Source: Bryobacterales bacterium
Lineage (GTDB): Bacteria; Acidobacteriota; Terriglobia; Bryobacterales; Bryobacteraceae
Assembly (NCBI GenBank): GCA_026129915.1
Contig: JAHCHD010000012.1
Span: forward strand, 1-53,674
Direction of reading: 5' to 3'
Length of the DNA: 53,674 nucleotides
Shown here: positions 26,248 to 33,764 of the stretch, piece after piece
Numbering within the stretch: position 1 is the first letter of the stretch
Layout: each line of letters begins with the position of its first letter
The notes under the pieces: generated by a model
Seen by the model: the letters and a program-made list of their open reading frames with translations, nothing else
The model's database searches: none
What the model was told of the DNA's origin: nothing
Position numbers and translations under genes: made by a program

Positions 26248-28066
26248 GCAGATTGCCCTAAAGTCAGTCGCTTGGCACACCGATAAGCCTGGTGTGGGAA
26301 CCACACGAGAACTGCACTTCCCCCAGTTCGCTTCCCTGCAAAGGGCGGCACAAATCATTGAACTGGTGAAAGAGAATCTGGATGCCCTCGCCGATGTGCT
26401 GCCTCGCGCCGAACAACGCTTCCATCACTTTCTGGCAACGCTGGAACTCGGCGTCCAGGAAACCAAGTCTATCCGGGGTATTTCGTTGGGTTCGGTTCTC
26501 AACGCCATCCGCAGTTGCTATCCCAGTGAAACCGTCCTGGAGGAGATAGAGTATCAGGCGCGACGCTTGGCGAAACTGCAAGTGGATCCTGCCATGGTTC
26601 ACACCGCGCTTTCCGGGTTCGACCAGGCAATCCTCGAAGAAGTAGAGCAGAGGCATCCGGCGCAATTGTTCGTCACCCGGATGATCGTGAATCATTATCA
26701 CCTATTCGTCACCAACGTCATCAATGTGACGCTCTATCAACTCTGGCGCGCCGATAGCAAATTGCTTGAGGATATGTCCGCCGTGGAACTGGCAGAGCTT
26801 TCCGAGAGAGATCTGCGCGCGCGCATCGTATACCTGGTGAAGTCCTGGTCTGGCGCGGATGCCGTGGCCGTGCATGCCTCGTCGCTCACGCCCTGTGACG
26901 GCCTCCCAAGGACCGCTGGTGAGCCCGCCTTCGGGCAACACGAGCGATGGCCTGCAGAAGTGGCAGTTCCCCTTTGTATCCGCGTTGTTGATGCTCAGGA
27001 TCCCCGTGTTCTTGCTCCAAGATGGCGCTCCCGCTACCGCTCCGTCTGGAGCTTCCCGATTGTCACGGGAATGCGACTGCTCGGAGTGCTGCAGCTGGGC
27101 TTCACCAAGTCATTCGAATGGCTACCCAGTGAGGCCGCTGTGCTATTGCAGGTCACCGAGCGACTTGGGCTGGCGCTCACTCGCTGCGAACTCGTCAGCG
27201 GTCTCTCTTCGCGGGAAGCGCAGGTCAGGCAATTGGCCACCCATCTGCAACTGGTCGAAGAGCGCGAACGCAAACGAATCAGCCGCGAGTTGCACGACGA
27301 GGCGGGACAGTCCCTGCTGTGCCTGCGGCTGCAGCTCGAAATGATCGAGAACGGCTTATCCCGAAGCCAGCGGAAGACCAAAGACCGCATCCGCTCCGCG
27401 CGAGAGCAGGTGGAATCCATCATCGTCGAAATTCGTCGCCTGTTGGCCGCGCTCAGCCCCAATGTGTTGGAGCAGTTCGGTCTGGTAGCCGCCATCCGGC
27501 ATCTCCTGAAGGAATTCGTCAAAGTCTTCCACGCCAATGTGGAGGTGGCCGTGAACCTGCCCGAAAAGTTGGAAGTTTCCAATGCCACCAGCATGGTCGT
27601 CTACCGCTTCGTGCAGGAGTGCCTGCACAACATTCTTAGTCACGCCCAGGCTGACACCGTAAAGATCCAGGCAGACTTCGCCGATGGATGGCTAAGGTGG
27701 CAGGTGAAAGACAACGGAGTTGGCTTTGAGTTGGGCGCCGTTCAGGATTACGAACAGTCGTTTGGGCTGCGCGGCATCAGCGAGCGAATCTTCCTGATGG
27801 GGGGCACCATCGACATCGCCACCGCGCCAGGAAGCGGCACAACCGTTACCGCAAATCTGCCGCTGCATGCCGATGGCGCCACTCCCGGACTCAGTATTCC
27901 TGCGGGACTCGGTATTCCTGCGGGACTCAGCACCCCTGCTGGCTTGGGTGCGCTCGCGCAAGCGACAGCGGCCGACGACGACGCCACATTTCGCGATGCA
28001 GTTTCGCGCGAGCAGCCATCCTTGGCGACCGGCACCGACCAACACATCGTGATGGCGGATACGTAG
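26192..28066 (+). CDS. NarL-type sensor histidine kinase
   Basis: The C-terminal half is a HisKA_3 kinase. The H-box SRELHDEAGQSLL carries the phospho-accepting histidine, near residue 368 of this start. The ATPase domain shows VQECLHNILSHA, DNGVGFELG and GLRGISERIFLMGG. A GAF-like domain precedes it (VAVPLCIRVVD ... LGVLQLGFTKSFEWLPSEA), and the N-terminal 180 residues are helical and unassigned. No membrane helix is evident, so the sensor is probably cytoplasmic. The start is uncertain: ATG 26192 overlaps the ankyrin gene, and GTG 26294 lies after it, both with weak ribosome sites. The 3' end holds tandem 18-bp repeats. The response regulator follows 135 bases downstream. Confidence 0.88.
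   Translation: MPIRSAPPKHCEAPLPHPKQIALKSVAWHTDKPGVGTTRELHFPQFASLQRAAQIIELVKENLDALADVLPRAEQRFHHFLATLELGVQETKSIRGISLGSVLNAIRSCYPSETVLEEIEYQARRLAKLQVDPAMVHTALSGFDQAILEEVEQRHPAQLFVTRMIVNHYHLFVTNVINVTLYQLWRADSKLLEDMSAVELAELSERDLRARIVYLVKSWSGADAVAVHASSLTPCDGLPRTAGEPAFGQHERWPAEVAVPLCIRVVDAQDPRVLAPRWRSRYRSVWSFPIVTGMRLLGVLQLGFTKSFEWLPSEAAVLLQVTERLGLALTRCELVSGLSSREAQVRQLATHLQLVEERERKRISRELHDEAGQSLLCLRLQLEMIENGLSRSQRKTKDRIRSAREQVESIIVEIRRLLAALSPNVLEQFGLVAAIRHLLKEFVKVFHANVEVAVNLPEKLEVSNATSMVVYRFVQECLHNILSHAQADTVKIQADFADGWLRWQVKDNGVGFELGAVQDYEQSFGLRGISERIFLMGGTIDIATAPGSGTTVTANLPLHADGATPGLSIPAGLGIPAGLSTPAGLGALAQATAADDDATFRDAVSREQPSLATGTDQHIVMADT
27887..27940 (+). repeat. Three 18-bp tandem repeats in the kinase gene
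   Basis: Three consecutive 18-base units (27887, 27905, 27923) encode GLSIPA, GLGIPA and GLSTPA. A fourth, decayed unit follows. They lie after the ATPase domain, so they form a low-complexity tail that can vary in copy number. Confidence 0.85.
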
Positions 28067-28201
28067 CAACTCAACACGCCCCTGGGCATCAGCACCGGCA
28101 CCTGCTCAGCAACGCGTTGAAAAAAGCAGCAACCCTGCAAGCATCTGCAACGCAAAGCCTTGCTGCACAGAGACCTGCACCACAGAGAAGAGGATTGCAA
28201 G

Positions 28202-28867
28202 ATGAAACGAACCCGAGTGCTGATTGCCGACGATCACACCCTGTTCCGTCAGGGTATGCGCACGCTCCTTGCCAGCGAGCCAGATATTGAAATCGTTGGG
28301 GAAGCACGCAGTGGCAATGAGGCACTGCTGATGGTGGACCAGTCCCGCCCGGACCTCGTCCTCATGGATGTCAGCATGCCCGGCTTAAGCAGCTTCGAGG
28401 CTACCCGTCAGCTCAAACGCATCCGCCCCGACCTGAAGGTCCTCTTCCTTACCATGTATGACGATGAGGACTACCTCTTGGAGAGCATGCAGGCAGGGGC
28501 CAGCGGCTACATCTTGAAGGACAGCCCCACTGAGCAACTCCTGGCTGGCATCCGCGACGTGCAAAATGGCGGTAGCTACCTTAGTCCGAAGATGCTTGCG
28601 CAATTGGTTGACGACTTCCGCACTCGCATCAAGTCGAGTGTGCCCCAGCCTCGCCTGGCCTCGCTCACACCCCGCGAGAAAGAAGTGCTCAAACTTCTGG
28701 CCGAAGGCAACTCCGTAAAGGAAATCGCCAGCAGCCTGAATCTCAGCGTGAAAACCATTGAGGCGCACAAGTTCAACCTCATGCGGAAGTTGGACATTCA
28801 CAACAAGGCGCAACTTGTGCAGTATGCCATCCAGAAGAAAATCATCCAGCTTCCCGTGCTCGCATGA
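28202..28867 (+). CDS. NarL/FixJ-type response regulator
   Basis: The 221-residue regulator starts at ATG 28202, nine bases after AGAGG. The receiver domain has the acidic pair D10-D11, phospho-acceptor D56 in DLVLMDVSMPG, T84 and K106, all intact. The C-terminal LuxR-type helix-turn-helix shows SLTPREKEVLKLLAEGNSV and KEIASSLNLSVKTIEAHKFN. It is the cognate partner of the histidine kinase upstream, as the kinase has the matching HisKA_3 type. The regulon is not known. Confidence 0.94.
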   Translation: MKRTRVLIADDHTLFRQGMRTLLASEPDIEIVGEARSGNEALLMVDQSRPDLVLMDVSMPGLSSFEATRQLKRIRPDLKVLFLTMYDDEDYLLESMQAGASGYILKDSPTEQLLAGIRDVQNGGSYLSPKMLAQLVDDFRTRIKSSVPQPRLASLTPREKEVLKLLAEGNSVKEIASSLNLSVKTIEAHKFNLMRKLDIHNKAQLVQYAIQKKIIQLPVLA

Positions 28868-28912
28868 TCTGCACGCCCGTTCCGGCACTCCCTACACCAC
28901 CAAACGCCTCAG

Positions 28913-28952
28913 CACGCTAAGGGCAGTTCGGTCGCCGATCCCCCTTAGCGTG
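28913..28952. terminator. Perfect 11-bp hairpin after the response regulator, probable terminator
   Basis: CACGCTAAGGG (28913-28923) and CCCTTAGCGTG (28942-28952) pair perfectly across an 18-base loop, 46 bases after the response regulator stop. No T run follows, so it could instead be a Rho-linked stabiliser or a regulatory RNA element. Confidence 0.55.
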
Positions 28953-29140
28953 TTCCGAGTAACCGAATCTCCCGCGCTTCCTGCCGCGCAGTCGCTATCG
29001 GAGTTACTTGCTCCGATTCTGCCAGGGCACCTTTCTCGCCTCACCTCGATAACGGCAATTGTTTCGGACGCCACCGCGGCTCCTTACTTGAAAAAATAAC
29101 CCTAAAGCTGTTGGTAATCCGATCCGATAACAAAAATACA

Positions 29141-29170
29141 TTGACCGATTGCGCAGTCTGCAATTACAGT
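29141..29170 (+). promoter_or_regulatory. Putative sigma-70-like promoter of the HD-GYP gene
   Basis: TTGACC (29141-29146) and TACAGT (29165-29170) are 18 bases apart, with five and four consensus matches. The gene starts about 120 bases downstream, leaving a long leader. Confidence 0.45.
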
Positions 29171-29296
29171 AGGAGATTAAGCGCAACTACTTACGAAAAA
29201 AACTAATGGTACTAGCTGCCTTGTGGTTGGGGTGATGTGAATGACGACCTGGGTGATTGAAAGATGACCTGAGGGAATCGGTGTTCAGGAGTTGAC

Positions 29297-30451
29297 GTGC
29301 CCACGAGTGGACCCTACGAAAACCTCTGTCAGGATCCGGAGTTCCGTGCCCCGGTAATCTTGATCCTTGAGCCCAACCAGTCACGTTGTGCCCATCTGCT
29401 TTCCTGCCTGGAACGTGAGTCTTACAACCTCCTGCAGGCTGACTCTGTGGCGGCGGCCATTACGCTGCTCGTACGGCAGCATGTCGACCTGCTGATTGCG
29501 CCCCAGGACCTGCAGGATGAAAGCTTGGTGCGGCTGCACGAAGAAATCAAGATCCTGCGCATGCTGCGGGATTTCCCCGTACTCACTCTGGTGGATACCG
29601 CCAGCATGATGGATAGCCGGGTCTCGCTCGACTTCCCCAACGAAGATTTCATTGAAGAACCCTTTCACCCGTTGAGTGTGCGGCTTCGTGTCCGGCGCAG
29701 ACTGGAGACCCGCCGCACCCAAGAAACGCAGGATCAGACAGAAGCAGTCCTGGTGACGCTTGCGCAAACAGTCGAACACCGCGACCGTTACACTGGCGGA
29801 CACTGCCAGCGGCTCAGCCTCTATTCGGTTCTCTTGGGATCGAGCTTGAAGCTCAGCCAGGAGGAACTGATCTCCCTCTACCGCGGCGGGTTCTTGCACG
29901 ACATTGGCAAGATCGCGATTCCGGATAGCGTCCTGCTCAAGCAGGGTCCTTTGACCACGGAAGAGCATTTTCTGATGCAGAGCCACACCCTCAAAGGCGA
30001 GGAAATCTGCCGACCGATGATCTCTCTGTCTCGTGTCCTGCCCATCATTCGGAATCATCATGAGCGTTGGGATGGCAGCGGATACCCCGACCGTTTGTCT
30101 CGCGAAGACATCCCCTTGTTAGCCAGGATTCTACAGATCGCTGATATTTTCGATGCGATCACCACCAAGAGACCCTATAAATCCGCGCAGACTCCATCCG
30201 AGGCAATGCAGATTTTGGAGCAGCAGGCGGGCAGCGGTCTGCTGGACCCCGCCCTTGTGGAAGCTTTCCTGAAGATCGCCGGCTACCCGCACCTCTCGCA
30301 TCAAACCCAGCAGGAGCAGTCCCTCTTGAGCCAGTCCTTGCGAAATCTGCGGCAGGTCCTTACAGGGACCGAAGCCAATTTCCGGCTGCTCGATCTGCAC
30401 CAGGCGCGCTATACTTCCACCACCTCGAACGTCCATACCTCAGGGGACTAA
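29297..30451 (+). CDS. HD-GYP domain protein with degenerate receiver domain
   Basis: GTG 29297 is five bases after AGGAG. The C-terminal HD-GYP domain (about 150-340) is intact, with H161, H169, HDIGK (201-205), H230, HH at 254-255 and GSGYP at 260-264. Such proteins hydrolyse cyclic di-GMP or related dinucleotides. The N-terminal domain has the receiver fold but lacks key residues: the phospho-acceptor position reads DLLIAPQD, with proline at 69, and the lysine motif reads IEEPF. It is therefore probably not phosphorylated and may be controlled by protein contacts instead. Confidence 0.93.
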   Translation: MPTSGPYENLCQDPEFRAPVILILEPNQSRCAHLLSCLERESYNLLQADSVAAAITLLVRQHVDLLIAPQDLQDESLVRLHEEIKILRMLRDFPVLTLVDTASMMDSRVSLDFPNEDFIEEPFHPLSVRLRVRRRLETRRTQETQDQTEAVLVTLAQTVEHRDRYTGGHCQRLSLYSVLLGSSLKLSQEELISLYRGGFLHDIGKIAIPDSVLLKQGPLTTEEHFLMQSHTLKGEEICRPMISLSRVLPIIRNHHERWDGSGYPDRLSREDIPLLARILQIADIFDAITTKRPYKSAQTPSEAMQILEQQAGSGLLDPALVEAFLKIAGYPHLSHQTQQEQSLLSQSLRNLRQVLTGTEANFRLLDLHQARYTSTTSNVHTSGD

Positions 30452-30487
30452 CTCGTTCTGGAACTCGCAAGCCAGGCTCTCATTCAG

Positions 30488-31198
30488 TTGCAGCAGCACG
30501 TGACCACCTGTTCGCGATGCCCGCGACTTGTCGCTCATTGCCGAAAGATAGCGATTGAGAAGCGACGGGCGTATCTGGAGTGGACCTACTGGGGAAAGCC
30601 GGTTCCTGCGTGGGGCGACCCTGCCGCCGAACTCCTTCTCGTCGGTCTAGCCCCGGGCGCCCACGGCGCAAATCGCACCGGACGCATGTTTACGGGTGAT
30701 CGGTCTGGCGATTTCCTCTATCGGGCGCTGTGGGAAACCGGCTTTGCGTCGCAGCCGTTCAGCACCCATCGCGAAGACGGTCTGCAGCTCCACAATGTCT
30801 GGATGACTGCTGCCGCCCGCTGCGCGCCACCCGATAACCGCCCGCAACCGGATGAACTCAGCAACTGCTTTCCATTTCTGGGCCAGGAGTTCGCCCTCTT
30901 GCCCAGCCTGCGCCTCGTGGTTGCCTTGGGTGGCATCGCTGCCTCCGCCTACCTGAAGTTGCTCCGGCAACGCGGCGAAGTGAAGTCTTTAGCGCAGTTC
31001 CCCTTTGGCCATGGGCGATTCCATTCCTTTCGCGACGCGCCACCCCTCCTGTGTTGCTATCACCCAAGCCAGCAGAATACCTCCACTGGCAGACTCACTG
31101 CAGCCATGCTGCGAGACCTGTTTTCCCAAGCCGCATCGTATCTCGCAGACCCCGGTTTCCCGCACCCCGCTCATCCGCAATCTCATCTCGACGAGTAG
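30488..31198 (+). CDS. Family 5 uracil-DNA glycosylase (UDGb), iron-sulfur type
   Basis: The 236-residue enzyme removes uracil and other deaminated bases from DNA. Motif A, GLAPGAHGANRTGR (53-66), matches family 5 and not family 4. The four cluster cysteines are C8, C11, C112 and C127, and a C-terminal YHPSQQN carries the catalytic-loop histidine. It starts with TTG 30488 in the same frame as the upstream HD-GYP gene, after its stop codon; GTG 30500 is an alternative. Neither has a strong ribosome binding site. Confidence 0.9.
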   Translation: MQQHVTTCSRCPRLVAHCRKIAIEKRRAYLEWTYWGKPVPAWGDPAAELLLVGLAPGAHGANRTGRMFTGDRSGDFLYRALWETGFASQPFSTHREDGLQLHNVWMTAAARCAPPDNRPQPDELSNCFPFLGQEFALLPSLRLVVALGGIAASAYLKLLRQRGEVKSLAQFPFGHGRFHSFRDAPPLLCCYHPSQQNTSTGRLTAAMLRDLFSQAASYLADPGFPHPAHPQSHLDE

Positions 31199-31279
31199 GC
31201 AGCCATTGGCAGCCCCGCGCTGGGCATCGCAACACCCGCGATAAACGCCGCTCACTAGGTCCTGAGGAGGCAAATCAGC

Positions 31280-32017
31280 ATGCGCTATTGGAGAAATGTC
31301 TACGTCGTCGCGGCTCTGCTGGCGGCGTCAGTCCTGGCTGCTGCCGGGGAGCAGCAGTCCTTCACCAAACAACTGTGGCAGGAAGCCGAGCCGGTGTATG
31401 AAGCCACCCTTCGGCACCCCTACCTCGTTGGACTCAGTAACGGCACGCTGCCGAAATCGAAGTTCCGGTTCTACCTCGTTCAGGATGCCCAATACCTTCG
31501 CGTATTCGGACAAGCCCTCAGCATGCTGGCAGCCAAGGCTCCCAGCGAGGAGTGGTCGCTCACGCTCAACCAGCATGCCATCGAAACCCTCCAGGCCGAA
31601 CGCCAGCTACACGCGGAGATTCTGGCCGCGTACGGTACCAGCGCCATGGCCATCCAGCAGGAGCCTATGGCCCCGGTGAATGTCGCTTACACCAACCACT
31701 TGCTGGCTACTGTTTCCCAACGGCCCTTCATCGAGGGCCTGGCCGCCGTCCTCCCTTGCTATTGGGTATACCTGGAAGTAGGTAAGCACTTGGTGGCTAA
31801 GGGTTCGCCCGACAAGGACTACCAACGCTGGATCGACCAGTATGCAGGGGAAAGCTTTGAACAGTCCGTCCAGGCCGTACTGCGGATGATGGAGGAATCG
31901 GCGGCAAGGGAAAGCGAAGATGCCCGTCGGCGCGCATTGCGCATCTACGAACGTTCAACTCGCTACGAATATCTGTTCTGGGACATGGCTTGGCGCGAAG
32001 AAGGCTGGATGCCCTAG
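31280..32017 (+). CDS. tenA: TenA-family thiaminase II / aminopyrimidine aminohydrolase with signal peptide
   Basis: TenA hydrolyses aminopyrimidine breakdown products of thiamine, or thiamine itself. All active-site residues of B. subtilis TenA appear at a constant offset of 25: D69, Y72, Y137, the nucleophile C160, Y164, Y188 and E230 (family positions 44, 47, 112, 135, 139, 163, 205). The extra 25 residues at the N-terminus (MRYWRNVYVVAALLAASVLA, then AAGEQ) are a signal peptide with an Ala-Ala-Ala cleavage site. The enzyme is therefore predicted to be periplasmic or secreted. GAGGAGG lies upstream of the ATG. No thiamine gene is adjacent. Confidence 0.93.
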   Translation: MRYWRNVYVVAALLAASVLAAAGEQQSFTKQLWQEAEPVYEATLRHPYLVGLSNGTLPKSKFRFYLVQDAQYLRVFGQALSMLAAKAPSEEWSLTLNQHAIETLQAERQLHAEILAAYGTSAMAIQQEPMAPVNVAYTNHLLATVSQRPFIEGLAAVLPCYWVYLEVGKHLVAKGSPDKDYQRWIDQYAGESFEQSVQAVLRMMEESAARESEDARRRALRIYERSTRYEYLFWDMAWREEGWMP

Positions 32018-32076
32018 GCTTCCGCCTCCATAAACAACAAACAACCAAGCCGCGAATGTCCCGCCAAAACGGAAAT

Positions 32077-32107
32077 CGGGTTGCCAGTCTTCGAAACTGG
32101 CAACCCG
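32077..32107. terminator. 12-bp hairpin between tenA and rpsT, probable bidirectional terminator
   Basis: CGGGTTGCCAGT (32077-32088) pairs with ACTGGCAACCCG (32096-32107), with a seven-base loop. Neither side has a full T run; on the minus strand ATTTCCGTTTT follows. It sits between the convergent tenA and rpsT genes. Confidence 0.75.
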
Positions 32108-32154
32108 CTCAAAATCCGATGGCTTCGCTGCCGCGAGGCCAATAATGTGCCACC

Positions 32155-32421
32155 TTAGGCCGTAATCGCCTTCAGCCGCTTGTGCAGGCGGGCCTTATAG
32201 CGGTCAGCCGTATTGGTGTGGATGATGCCCCACTTAGCCGCACGGTCTATCACGGAAAAGGTCTTGGGGAGCAGTTCGCCTGCTGCTGAGAAGTTGTTCT
32301 GATCCAGAAGCCGGCGAAGCGCGCGAATCTGGTGACGCAGGCGACTCTTGCGCATGCGATTGATCACCGTCCGGCGGCGCGTAACGCGAATTCTTTTCAG
32401 GGCGGAAACGTGATTAGCCAT
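32155..32421 (-). CDS. rpsT: 30S ribosomal protein S20
   Basis: An 88-residue, strongly basic helical protein that binds 16S rRNA early in assembly. It shows the S20 pattern [54 protein letters not shown] and RLHKRL. The promoter and a short leader are visible upstream. Confidence 0.97.
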   Translation of the reverse strand: MANHVSALKRIRVTRRRTVINRMRKSRLRHQIRALRRLLDQNNFSAAGELLPKTFSVIDRAAKWGIIHTNTADRYKARLHKRLKAITA

Positions 32422-32447
32422 TGTTGAGTAAGTACGAACCTCTTTAT

Positions 32448-32476
32448 AGGATATCGCGGATCTAGCTAACCGTCAA
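32448..32476 (-). promoter_or_regulatory. Sigma-70-like promoter of rpsT
   Basis: On the minus strand TTGACG (32476-32471) and TATCCT (32453-32448) are separated by 17 bases. The transcript would start about 20 bases upstream of the rpsT ATG. Confidence 0.6.
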
Positions 32477-32623
32477 AGGAGAGGCAAAGGATGGCCTCTC
32501 ATCGCTCTGTGCCGCGTATCTGCCTTCTTTCCGCAATCCCCGGCAGACAAATCGGCGATTTCGGTACACTCTTTATGCGTCGATGGGGTCCGGTCGTTGC
32601 GTCCTATTGGTAAAGGGCACAAA

Positions 32624-32689
32624 ATGAAAACAGTAGGGTTGCTTGGCGGGATTTCAACGACATCGCACTGTCAACCGGCGGTCTGCTAA
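32624..32689 (+). CDS. 21-codon leader-like open frame upstream of the RodZ-like gene
   Basis: The frame reads MKTVGLLGGIS and then ten more residues before TAA. AAAGGG lies six bases before the ATG. The first 11 residues closely resemble the start of aspartate/glutamate racemases (MKTIGLLGGMS in that family), after which similarity stops. It could be a leader peptide, the relic of a racemase gene, or chance. It ends 38 bases before the RodZ-like start. Confidence 0.3.
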   Translation: MKTVGLLGGISTTSHCQPAVC

Positions 32690-32727
32690 GTGACAAGCCT
32701 ATCCTGAGACCCGATCTGGAACCGAAG

Positions 32728-33732
32728 ATGGCCACCCACGGCGAGAAGCTGAAGGAAACCCGGCTCAAGCAAGGCAAGTCGATCCACGAAATTGCCGAGC
32801 AGACCCGTATCTCCTCTCAGTTTCTCGAAGCCATCGAAGCAGACCAACTGGACGCGATTCCTGGCGCTTTCTTCCGCCGCAGTTTCTTGAAGCAGTACGC
32901 GAAGGCGCTAGGCCTCAACCCGGAAGAGTTTCAGCCGGAGCGGCCCATGGAGTTTCGTTCCTTGGGCGGAGCAGCGGAAGAGATGATTCCCGAGGTCCGG
33001 CTTCACAAACTGCCAGACCTGCCACCCTTGCCGGCGATGGGGCAATCACGCTCCTTCCCGTGGCGCCAGATCTTCCTGTCAGTGGGTTTGCTCGTGGGAG
33101 TGCTCGCCATCTGCGCCGTTGCTTACACCCTATGGGAGGATTACCAGGTTACCCGCGGGCGTCAGGAGTCTGCGTCTGTCGAAGTCGCACCGCCCCCGCA
33201 ACCCGCGCTGATACCCGAACCCGCGGCGCAATTGGAAACTCACCCAGCACCTTCAGACACGGAATTGGAGAGTAGCTCTACGGGCATCAACTCTGTCCCG
33301 GCCAATCCTTCCTCCACCACCGCTCGCACTGAGTCTCCCGCCCCCACACTGGACACTGCGGCCGCCCCTGAGCCTCCAGCGGATCCGGAGGTCTCCACAG
33401 CCTCTTCGGTGCATGGTTCCGGCAGCAGGGAATTGCGCCTCTCCGCTTCAGCCACCACATGGGTGCAGGCGCGCGAAGGGGAACGCACGGTGTTTGTGGG
33501 AGTCATCAATCCTGGGCAAACAAGAGTGCTGCGCCTGAATGAAGGAGCGCGCCTGGTGGTGGGTAACGCTGGCGGCTTGAATGTTGTGTGGCAGGGTGAA
33601 GATGTGGGTGCCGTGGGCCCGCTTGGCCAGGTGCGCATCGTCACCGTAACGCCAGAGGGCGTATCCGTTGCAGCACCGGTGAAAGCTGCTCCGCCCGGCG
33701 AGACTCCCTCCTCGGCACGGCAAGGCAGTTGA
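32728..33732 (+). CDS. rodZ: RodZ-like helix-turn-helix membrane protein with DUF4115-type domain
   Basis: RodZ links MreB to the elongation machinery that sets rod shape. Residues 1-68 form the HTH_25-type domain (HEIAEQTRISSQFLEAIEAD, then FFRRSFLKQYAKALGL). One membrane helix lies at about 115-132. A Pro/Ala/Thr-rich periplasmic linker (140-230) follows. The C-terminal domain (about 233-312) has TTWVQAREGERTVFVGVINP and LRLNEGARLVVGNAGGLNV, the DUF4115 pattern. The protein is 334 residues, as usual. Many bacteria have RodZ-like proteins that do not act on shape, so the name is a family assignment. Confidence 0.85.
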   Translation: MATHGEKLKETRLKQGKSIHEIAEQTRISSQFLEAIEADQLDAIPGAFFRRSFLKQYAKALGLNPEEFQPERPMEFRSLGGAAEEMIPEVRLHKLPDLPPLPAMGQSRSFPWRQIFLSVGLLVGVLAICAVAYTLWEDYQVTRGRQESASVEVAPPPQPALIPEPAAQLETHPAPSDTELESSSTGINSVPANPSSTTARTESPAPTLDTAAAPEPPADPEVSTASSVHGSGSRELRLSASATTWVQAREGERTVFVGVINPGQTRVLRLNEGARLVVGNAGGLNVVWQGEDVGAVGPLGQVRIVTVTPEGVSVAAPVKAAPPGETPSSARQGS

Positions 33733-33764
33733 ACCCTGGCGCTTCTGCCCCTGCCGCCCAATAA

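Larger units (their letters stand above)
28868..29296. other. Long intergenic region upstream of the HD-GYP gene
   Basis: These 429 bases contain no credible gene. They hold a perfect 11-bp hairpin near the 5' end (28913-28952) and a likely promoter near 29141-29170. The middle is A/T-rich. No tRNA or known RNA fold was seen. Confidence 0.6.
32422..32727. other. Intergenic region between rpsT and the RodZ-like gene
   Basis: These 306 bases contain the rpsT promoter and a 21-codon frame with a good ribosome site (32624-32689). The rest shows no gene or recognisable RNA. Confidence 0.6.
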
